Virus record (IMG/VR): IMGVR_UViG_3300006162_000017
Span: 1-53,461 of that record
Source of the DNA: a virus
Direction: 5' to 3' (one strand)
DNA: 53,461 nt
Positions within the stretch are counted from its first letter, which is position 1, and every line of letters starts with the position of its first letter. Shown here piece after piece: positions 47,574-53,461 of this stretch. The position numbers and the translations under genes were made by a program. The notes under the pieces are model-generated. The model saw only the letters and a program-made list of their open reading frames with translations. It was not told the DNA's origin and did not search any database.

Positions 47574-48904
47574 TATCCGATTACCCCATAAATCGTACCA
47601 TAGGTACCAGCACCAGAATAAGAACCATTGGGGATATTAAGAACAGAGTATCCATTACATTGAACAGCGTTACCAGCAGCTCCTCCCGGAGCGCCATAAT
47701 AAATGGGACCTGTCCCAGAATTACCTCCCCTACCACCAGGAGACGCTGGACCTCCCCCTCCTCCTGCTCCTCCGCCATTTCCACCTACATTAAAATTATA
47801 ATCCGCTCCTTGTGTACCTGCAACTAAATAAGTGTTTCCACCAGTTCCACCAAGAGAGCCACTGGCAGATTGTCCGTTTCCTCCGGTTGTTAATCCTGCC
47901 GGAGAACCACTCCACCCAGATCCTGCGGGATATCCAGCACCCCCTCCTCCAGTTGTTGGATAGGTTCCTAAATATTCTTGTCCTGCACCACCTCCACCGC
48001 CTCCACCGGATATTATGCCTGAATTTGTAATGGAGACATTCCAGTTTAAATACAAACCTGGAGATCCATTTCCTCCGGCAGCAGAAATGCCAGCACTTCC
48101 AGGTAATCCACCACTACCACCACTACCTAGAATATTACCATTATTAATAATATTAATAATGGAACCAGTAGCCCAGCCAGTGCCTGTTTGGAGATTACTT
48201 ACAGAAACAGCGCCGTTGATAGTAACATTTATTTGAGCAGGGGCTCCTGGAGTCATCCCTGCTGAAACAGCATTGGTATAAATATTATACCCGGAAATTT
48301 GATTAGAACTAATAGTAAGTGTAAATTGTGGCAGAGGTCCTAAAATAAGATAATATGGATCGTTACTTGTTATGGTAGGTCCAGAGGCGGGCACACTGAA
48401 CGTCCCCATAGTAGCACATCCTAATGCAGGTGCGCCAAAAAATAAATATAAGGGCTTAACTAGACTGATTACTGTACCTGACGTACCACTGACATCTATT
48501 TCTAAAGATACTGCTACTGTGTTATATGGAGATGCATTCGCTTGTTTGGTCATCAGTACAGTTACGTACAATGCGGTACCACTAGCATCTTCATTAACTA
48601 CTAGCATCTGTCCTATCTGAGAAATAATATATCCAGATAGATTAGCTGGGGGAGCAGCAGCTATGGCACTATTAAAAGGAGTTCCAGCGGTAGTAATCGT
48701 ACCAAGATCGTATGTAGAAAGCTGTTTAAAAGCTTCTCTCATTGCCACTTGATACAATGGCTTTTCGCCAAACTGCTCTTCTTTTACAGGATAACAGTCT
48801 ACATAGTTTAACGTTTGGGGAGTACGTGACGTGTTATTGGCAACCTCGAAAGGACTACCAATAGCTGGAACTCTAATTATATTATGTGACTTTTGTTGAC
48901 TCAT
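47573..48904 (-). CDS. Hub-like N-terminal strap fused to a glycine-rich adhesin-like domain
   Basis: A 443-residue protein. Residues 1-75 (RVPAIGSPFEVANNTSRTPQ, NYVDCYPVKEEQFGEKPLYQ) resemble the first segment of P22 gp10-like hubs, with the pattern N-x-YP-K---G--PLY. A Thr/Val-rich middle follows, and residues about 245-430 are extremely glycine-rich (GSGGSGGLPGSAG; GGGGGGGAG), the composition of poly-Gly-II adhesin tips of some phage fibres. It starts in an ATGA overlap with the gp4-like gene and abuts the gp10-like gene. Confidence 0.6.
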   Translation of the reverse strand: MSQQKSHNIIRVPAIGSPFEVANNTSRTPQTLNYVDCYPVKEEQFGEKPLYQVAMREAFKQLSTYDLGTITTAGTPFNSAIAAAPPANLSGYIISQIGQMLVVNEDASGTALYVTVLMTKQANASPYNTVAVSLEIDVSGTSGTVISLVKPLYLFFGAPALGCATMGTFSVPASGPTITSNDPYYLILGPLPQFTLTISSNQISGYNIYTNAVSAGMTPGAPAQINVTINGAVSVSNLQTGTGWATGSIINIINNGNILGSGGSGGLPGSAGISAAGGNGSPGLYLNWNVSITNSGIISGGGGGGGAGQEYLGTYPTTGGGGAGYPAGSGWSGSPAGLTTGGNGQSASGSLGGTGGNTYLVAGTQGADYNFNVGGNGGGAGGGGGPASPGGRGGNSGTGPIYYGAPGGAAGNAVQCNGYSVLNIPNGSYSGAGTYGTIYGVIG

Positions 48905-49629
48905 CGAGGTCTGGGTTGTACGTAAATACTACCTTCTTCTGTGCCAAAACTTAGGGCTTGCTCTAGGAACATCTTGTAGTCTTCCTTAAGAAGATTACGT
49001 TGTTCCGTATCGATACCATATTCTGGAGCTAGAACTATAGCTAGTCCGTAGATTAAAACTAGATTCCATTCGATAGGAAAGTCTGGTTCATCTGTGCCTG
49101 TAGTGAAGTCCTGATAGGGCCGATGGTACCGAAGGTAGAGGGAACCGTTGACCTGCCAGTAGGTTGGGTCTGGGAGGGGCCAAACATTAATTCTACCAGA
49201 ATTACGAAGAGGCTGATAAAAGACATGAACAGGAGCACCAATAGCATTTTTGTTAGAAAGGATTTCATAGTCTTCATAGGTGTAGATGTTGAGGGGAACA
49301 TCAATTACAGCAAGATTGTCCCTACGCAATCCTTGAATAACTTTAAGTGGTGCTACTTGATTTATTGTTTGTCCTGTCAATCCTATGGTTACGGCCGCTG
49401 TGGAACTAAAGTTAGAGAATGGAATGGTAGCTTCTGTTACTGCCCATACAGGCATCCCTAAAGCCATGTATGCTTTAATCAAAGGATTGAGCATGGCTTG
49501 AGCAGCAAGGTACCTATTGTCGCTAGTAGACAATGTTTCAAAATCACCAACAGCATTAACCTTTCTTAATGCTCCAGTGATTACCGCCGTTTGGCTAGTT
49601 GAATAAGTATAGACTCCAGAGGTTGCCAT
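48901..49629 (-). CDS. P22 gp4-like tail accessory factor
   Basis: A 242-residue protein with the family's pattern: an N-terminal helix of IITGALRKVNAVGDFE type, LNPLIKAYMALGMPVWAVTE, a strand core (NVWPLPDPTYWQVNGSLYLR) and a C-terminal helix (LLKEDYKMFLEQALSF). gp4 forms the ring under the portal that seals the head and carries gp10. The gene order gp4-like then gp10-like agrees with P22. Confidence 0.75.
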   Translation of the reverse strand: MATSGVYTYSTSQTAVITGALRKVNAVGDFETLSTSDNRYLAAQAMLNPLIKAYMALGMPVWAVTEATIPFSNFSSTAAVTIGLTGQTINQVAPLKVIQGLRRDNLAVIDVPLNIYTYEDYEILSNKNAIGAPVHVFYQPLRNSGRINVWPLPDPTYWQVNGSLYLRYHRPYQDFTTGTDEPDFPIEWNLVLIYGLAIVLAPEYGIDTEQRNLLKEDYKMFLEQALSFGTEEGSIYVQPRPR

Positions 49630-49632
49630 TAA

Positions 49633-51378
49633 TTATCTCCTTCTCCTGGCCCATATTTGACCCCCGCAACTAGCATTTGTTCCAGCACCAAGTTGTTCTC
49701 CAACAAGATATACAGTTGTAGTAGTGGCAAATGTAAATCTTTGCGAAGGAACAGGTCCTATGGGAGGAGTACTACTTGAAGGAGTCCCCTGATAAAGTTG
49801 ATAATTAAATGATGGTAAAGTTGCTGCAGTTGTATTAATGCCTGCTGTAAATCCAGTATTGGTAGTTCCCAAAGCCCCGGAAGCGAACGATCCGTGTACA
49901 TCCCAATCCCCGGCAGTTAATGAAATGGAAGTTATAGTAGTTTGCGTATTAGGAGCTACAGCAACAGCAGAGGCATGACTTTCAATATATTCTCCAATAT
50001 TACCTGCTGCTGCATTACTTCCATCTGTCCACCCCTGTATATTAGATCCAGTAGTGGACGTGGAAATAGCAGCACTGCCAGAAACTCCGTTGACGGTAAG
50101 ACCAACGCCGCTAGTTGGCGCAGGAACCGTGACATTTCCAGCGGCGGTTGCCTGTAGGTAGTTGTGCCCATTGATCGCAAAGTAAGTGCTTAGAACAGCA
50201 GATCCGGTTGAGAGCTGCGCGTAAGGAGATCCGCTATTGTCTACAATGCCCAATCCGAAATAGGAGTTTGCAGTAGCAGAAACCAGTTGAAGCGTGGAAC
50301 TTCCGTTAGTGCTGTTATTCCAAATCTGTGCAAAAAGCGTGCTGTTTGTCCCAGGCCCGCCGATAACTTGCAAAGCAACAGGTCCAGCTCCGGCTGCGGG
50401 AGCAACGGTTAAGGAAATGCCGCTGCTGGGAGCGCTAACGTTGACATTGCCTGCATTAGTGATACCGATGCGCTGGTTGTTGTTGGTGACCAACCCAATG
50501 CCGATGTTCTGCGTGGTGCCGAAGTACCCAACCGTCGTGGAGGAATCGACGAGGTAAAAAGCCGCAGCGCCGCCATCCGTGGTCTGGAATTGGTAGATTC
50601 CGTTGTGCGCGGTCGTGCCAACTTGTAGCTGCACCCCGCCGGAGGGGCCAACAACAGTAGTGCTGTTGGTTCCGTAAATCGCCGGGTTGTACGCACGGAA
50701 TGCGATCTGGTTCGTGGGGGTGATCGTGAAGGAGTACAGCCGCGGATCCGAGCCAGAGAACGTCAGGCCCGTGATCGCGGCGTTGTTGTTGACGGTGCTG
50801 ATCGCTTCCACGTCAAGGTTTGCGGGGGAAGCCGTAACCACCGTATTCATCGCAAGAGTCTGTGACAGCGTGGAAGAAAACACCCACTGCCCATTCGCAT
50901 TCACACTGCCATACGTCTGCGACCCGACCGAGTTCTGCCACGACATCGTGGCCGCGCGGAATGCAAGGTTCCCGACTGCCGATCCCGCCGTGAGGAACGC
51001 CCCTGGTGAACCGTTGCCATCTCCGAGAATCAGCGAGAGGTTAGAGTTCGGGGTACCTGTTTTGCAAATGAGCTGTGCTACAGAACTGGCAGAGACTGCA
51101 GCATTATAGACATCAAGATAGACAGTACCATTAAAATTCCCTTGAAAAAGACCACAATCGTAACCAGAAATACCATTAACTGTTAAAGGCACCCCACTTG
51201 TGGGGGCGCCGATAATTACATTTTTTAATAAATTACTTGTACCAGCTACACTAAGATTTCCACTTAAATTTATATTTGCTGTGGAAACAAATATCCCGTT
51301 ATATACAAGATTATTAACATCGTTAAGCCAAGAGGCTACGACCGGGGTTGCTCCATCTACGAAGACTGTTGATGCCAT
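49633..51378 (-). CDS. Tail fibre or spike protein
   Basis: A 581-residue protein from ATG 51378. It begins MASTVFVDGATPVVASWLND, an N-terminal adaptor common in podoviral fibres, then long beta-helix-like sequence rich in Gly, Ser, Thr, Asn and Val. A block APTSGVPLTVNG / APSSGISLTV / APTSGVGLTVNG recurs three times. The C-terminus ends with WARRRR. DNA between about 50.4 and 51.06 kb is far more GC-rich than either flank, so the middle of the fibre seems to come from another source. Confidence 0.7.
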   Translation of the reverse strand: MASTVFVDGATPVVASWLNDVNNLVYNGIFVSTANINLSGNLSVAGTSNLLKNVIIGAPTSGVPLTVNGISGYDCGLFQGNFNGTVYLDVYNAAVSASSVAQLICKTGTPNSNLSLILGDGNGSPGAFLTAGSAVGNLAFRAATMSWQNSVGSQTYGSVNANGQWVFSSTLSQTLAMNTVVTASPANLDVEAISTVNNNAAITGLTFSGSDPRLYSFTITPTNQIAFRAYNPAIYGTNSTTVVGPSGGVQLQVGTTAHNGIYQFQTTDGGAAAFYLVDSSTTVGYFGTTQNIGIGLVTNNNQRIGITNAGNVNVSAPSSGISLTVAPAAGAGPVALQVIGGPGTNSTLFAQIWNNSTNGSSTLQLVSATANSYFGLGIVDNSGSPYAQLSTGSAVLSTYFAINGHNYLQATAAGNVTVPAPTSGVGLTVNGVSGSAAISTSTTGSNIQGWTDGSNAAAGNIGEYIESHASAVAVAPNTQTTITSISLTAGDWDVHGSFASGALGTTNTGFTAGINTTAATLPSFNYQLYQGTPSSSTPPIGPVPSQRFTFATTTTVYLVGEQLGAGTNASCGGQIWARRRR

Positions 51379-51698
51379 TATACGTACGCCTGATGATTTT
51401 GGCCAGCTACCATACAACCAGCTACTCCGAGTCCAGAAACTCCGACTGAGTTAGCTAATGTACAGGCTAGGTGTTGCTCTGAATAAGTATCGCCATCATT
51501 ATCAAAAGTAAAGGGAAGGATATTGGACTTTTCTTGGATACCGCGAACGAAGTCTTGGGGGTGTCTAGGTTCCCAATCTTCATCACATACTAGAAGTCCA
51601 TCCCAACGTTTCCTGATCTCATTAGACTTATACTTACGTCCACAGGACATGCAGTATATATTGAATAGACCAGCAACGTAATATTCCCTGTCATCCAT
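51378..51698 (-). CDS. Zinc-binding-like conserved phage protein
   Basis: A 106-residue protein. The first half (GLFNIYCMSCGRKYKSNEIR, KRWDGLLVCDEDWEPRHPQD, FVRG) carries a CxxC and a third Cys in a pattern shared by many small phage proteins found near tail fibres. The second half is variable, Gly/Ala-rich and may interact with the fibre. Its stop overlaps the fibre start as TAATG. Function unknown. Confidence 0.7.
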   Translation of the reverse strand: MDDREYYVAGLFNIYCMSCGRKYKSNEIRKRWDGLLVCDEDWEPRHPQDFVRGIQEKSNILPFTFDNDGDTYSEQHLACTLANSVGVSGLGVAGCMVAGQNHQAYV

Positions 51699-51891
51699 TC
51701 TTAGTTAAATCCGATGTATCTTTCTTTTGTCTTTTTCTTCTTATATATTCTACTAGCTGAATTGCATACCATAGGATAGAAGCTAGAGCTGCTATATCTG
51801 GTAGAATCTGCATAAAGGATGCAGCGGCTACTCCTGCTGCGGCTGCATCTGTGGCTTGACGAACTGGATGGTCCATTAAGATGCCTGCCAT
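51691..51891 (-). CDS. Holin-like small membrane protein
   Basis: A 66-residue protein: hydrophilic start (MAGILMDHPVRQATDAAAAG), a first weakly hydrophobic segment, a strong membrane helix (PDIAALASILWYAIQLVEYI) and a basic tail (RRKRQKKDTSD). The pattern of a Pro-Asp before a helix and a KKR tail is typical of small holins found in the middle of podoviral structural operons. It overlaps both neighbours. It is the best holin candidate besides 37247-37516. Confidence 0.65.
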   Translation of the reverse strand: MAGILMDHPVRQATDAAAAGVAAASFMQILPDIAALASILWYAIQLVEYIRRKRQKKDTSDLTKNG

Positions 51892-52631
51892 ACTTCTACT
51901 GTAGCTCCAGTACCAGACAGCACAGTGACGTTGGCTCTAGCATACTTGAACCCAGTAGTTACGGTAAATCCATCAGAAGCGGTAAGACCTGAAATTGCGG
52001 TAAAAGTAATTGTACCTAATGCGGTAGTTGCCCAATAGTTATTAGCAAAGGTGACTAGGTATACGCCCGTTGTACCTGTAAATGCTGAAGTAAGTACTAG
52101 GGTGGTTGGGTTAGTGATTGAGGCTACCGTGTTTATGGTACTTGCATTCATAAGCCCTGGAACACCGGTAACGGTCATACCAGCCAGTACAGGGACCATA
52201 TTAGAGGTTGGGTATGCTTCTCCGTACACGGAGGTAATGAGAGCAACTCCTCGATCAATAGGTACTGCAGTAAATGTTGCTGGAGATGATGTTGCGATTG
52301 TTCTAACTGCAGTTGGTTGCATGTTAGCATCTAACACATTCATCTGATAAGGTGCCGTAGGAATTGTTACTGAGGTACTAGAATTGGTAAGAAGTACCGG
52401 CATTGTTAAACCATGCGCAGTCAACATATCATTCGTACCCTGAATTACAATGGTAGCTGAAGCACCTGTTGCTGTAGCAGTTAGGAAAGCTTGATAGTTA
52501 GCATAAATCGAATCTATTTGTTTGCCCATTGAAGGCTGAACAATAGTGGTTGTTACTGCCCCCTGTTCTATTGGTCCAAACGTAAATGGACGAACTGAGT
52601 TGGAGGACTTTACGAGGGTCACATTAGACAT
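51876..52631 (-). CDS. Virion structural protein
   Basis: A 251-residue Thr/Ala/Val-rich beta protein beginning MSNVTLVKSSNSVRPFTFGP, with many short strands and little charge. It looks like a head or neck fibre/decoration protein but belongs to no family I recognise. It lies after a strong hairpin, in the run of structural genes that leads from the capsid to the tail. Confidence 0.6.
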   Translation of the reverse strand: MSNVTLVKSSNSVRPFTFGPIEQGAVTTTIVQPSMGKQIDSIYANYQAFLTATATGASATIVIQGTNDMLTAHGLTMPVLLTNSSTSVTIPTAPYQMNVLDANMQPTAVRTIATSSPATFTAVPIDRGVALITSVYGEAYPTSNMVPVLAGMTVTGVPGLMNASTINTVASITNPTTLVLTSAFTGTTGVYLVTFANNYWATTALGTITFTAISGLTASDGFTVTTGFKYARANVTVLSGTGATVEVWQAS

Positions 52632-52645
52632 GGGGTATCCTTGAA

Positions 52646-52665
52646 ATGGGGGCCGGAGCCCCCAT
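52646..52665 (-). terminator. Hairpin between two structural genes
   Basis: ATGGGGGC-loop-GCCCCCAT, eight pairs and a four-base loop. On the minus strand it is followed by TTTCAAGG, so termination would be partial at best; it may tune expression of the genes downstream. Confidence 0.6.
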
Positions 52666-52670
52666 CTCTC

Positions 52671-53461
52671 TTAGTTAAAGTAGTAAATAAACATTGTCCA
52701 AGGACCACCAGAGGTCGCGGCTACGAAGCCTGACGTGGCATATTCTTGGAAGAATGCATAGATCTGTGCATCTTGGGTGGGTTCTACAAAGTAGTTGTAG
52801 TTACCATCCGCACCTAGCAGAGGACTTAGAGCACCTGAAACACACCACACTGGGGGCGTACCTGGAGCTGAAACAACGCCAGGAGCAGTAGCTCCAACGT
52901 ATGTAGTTGCAGCTTGCCAGTAAGCCGTAGGCGTAGTAGCAGCAAATGATCCAACGTTCTTGACAGGTAGCCACTGCATACCAGTAGCTAGACCACCTGA
53001 TTGAACGTTTGCATTGGTGTAGTAAGAAGTACAGACAATAACACCTTGGGTGGACGTAGTATTAACTGTGGTTGATGGAATAGTTACCGTGAACACAGTT
53101 GGATCTGACGCACTTGGGGTTACTGTTAATGGTTGCTTGTTCTGGATTGTGAACGTTGAGAGGCCATTAAAGGTAGTTGCAGCTACGGTATCGAACGTAG
53201 CAACACCTGAGCCTTGGATATGAATGGTATCTGAAGAGGTTAATCCATGAGCAAACTTACAAGTAACAGTAAGTGTGGTGGCACCAGTAGCAACCATTGT
53301 TAGGAAGGGAATAGCTCTTCCAACAGTCAATTGACCAGCAGCACCAGTACCCGTGGTATTACTTACAGCGTTGTTATAAAGACCGATACCAGCGATAGTT
53401 GCGGTACCAGGAAGGACAACTTTTAGTCCACGAGCATTGCCCATTCCAGCGCCACCAACAG
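52671..53461 (-). CDS. Virion structural protein, 5' end cut by window edge
   Basis: The frame is open to the right edge (53461), and codons before the ATG at 53444 read VGGAG, so the ATG is probably internal. The visible part, about 260 residues, is beta-rich (Thr, Val, Ala, Gly) and ends YFN. Two stretches, KFAHGLTSSDTIHIQGSG and YTNANVQSGGLATGMQWLPV, look like ordered domains. It may be the continuation of the fragment at 1-141; in that case the joined gene has about 310 residues and one base is missing at the junction. Confidence 0.6.
   Translation of the reverse strand, partial: VGGAGMGNARGLKVVLPGTATIAGIGLYNNAVSNTTGTGAAGQLTVGRAIPFLTMVATGATTLTVTCKFAHGLTSSDTIHIQGSGVATFDTVAATTFNGLSTFTIQNKQPLTVTPSASDPTVFTVTIPSTTVNTTSTQGVIVCTSYYTNANVQSGGLATGMQWLPVKNVGSFAATTPTAYWQAATTYVGATAPGVVSAPGTPPVWCVSGALSPLLGADGNYNYFVEPTQDAQIYAFFQEYATSGFVAATSGGPWTMFIYYFN

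Noticed and set aside
50687-51109. 140-codon plus-strand frame opposite the tail fibre
   Set aside because: It lies exactly over the GC-rich patch of the fibre, where antisense stops are rare; no ribosome site or promoter.
37000-53461. Integrase, repressor or attachment site
   Set aside because: I looked for recombinase motifs and direct repeats of att type across both operons and saw none, so the phage is treated as lytic.

Overview
The window reads as most of the genome of a lytic, tailed double-stranded DNA phage with a short-tailed (podovirus-like) virion that infects a Gram-negative bacterium. The host inference rests on an i-spanin/o-spanin pair, of which the outer-membrane lipoprotein is embedded in the inner-membrane gene, and on a Sec-type signal peptide. 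The podovirus inference rests on P22-like tail accessory (gp4-like) and tail hub (gp10-like) proteins, a large portal, and very long ejected-protein genes with no tape measure or sheath. No integrase, lysogeny repressor, RNA polymerase or sigma factor was seen. GC-rich blocks set in a more AT-rich background, and one gene carrying the YRAMLAAAP-type segment of proteobacterial phages, hint at a (beta-)proteobacterial host, but this is only inference.

Layout. (1) 12.9 kb down to 1, minus strand: terminase small subunit, two overlapping HNH nucleases, small genes, a receptor-binding cassette with an SGNH hydrolase, terminase large subunit, portal, a GroES-like co-chaperonin, scaffold and capsid. 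The same operon appears to run on across the window edge into 53.4-37.0 kb (minus): structural proteins, a small holin-like gene, tail fibre, gp4-like, split gp10-like hub with a glycine-rich domain, three ejection proteins including a 1611-residue one, lysozyme and a holin-like gene. (2) 12.9-13.3 kb: divergent control region with a 19-bp palindrome. (3) 13.3-36.96 kb, plus strand: one isolated GC-rich early-type gene with its own terminator; tRNA-Arg(TCT), tRNA-Leu(TAA) and tRNA-Ile2(CAT) scattered among small genes and a secreted Cys-rich protein; a dCMP-deaminase-like gene; a peptide/amide-ligase cluster (class I GATase, two amidoligases, an unknown, class II GATase, ATP-grasp); primase, helicase, a GC-rich insert, DNA polymerase in two pieces, ssDNA-binding-like protein, flap nuclease, resolvase-like nuclease, DnaQ-like exonuclease; spanins; and a B12-dependent ribonucleotide reductase. 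A bidirectional hairpin terminator at 36.96 kb separates the converging operons.

The genes work together as a self-contained replication unit (primase, helicase, polymerase, SSB, nucleases, nucleotide supply), a P22-style head and neck, and host-manipulation functions. The most unusual items are the complete amidoligase/ATP-grasp/GATase cluster, an octamer (GGTCGGTG) repeated twelve times on one strand only, two genes whose only well-placed start codons are ATA and ATC, a DNA polymerase interrupted between two core motifs, a hub gene apparently split by a poly-glycine domain, and a gene whose two halves differ in base composition.
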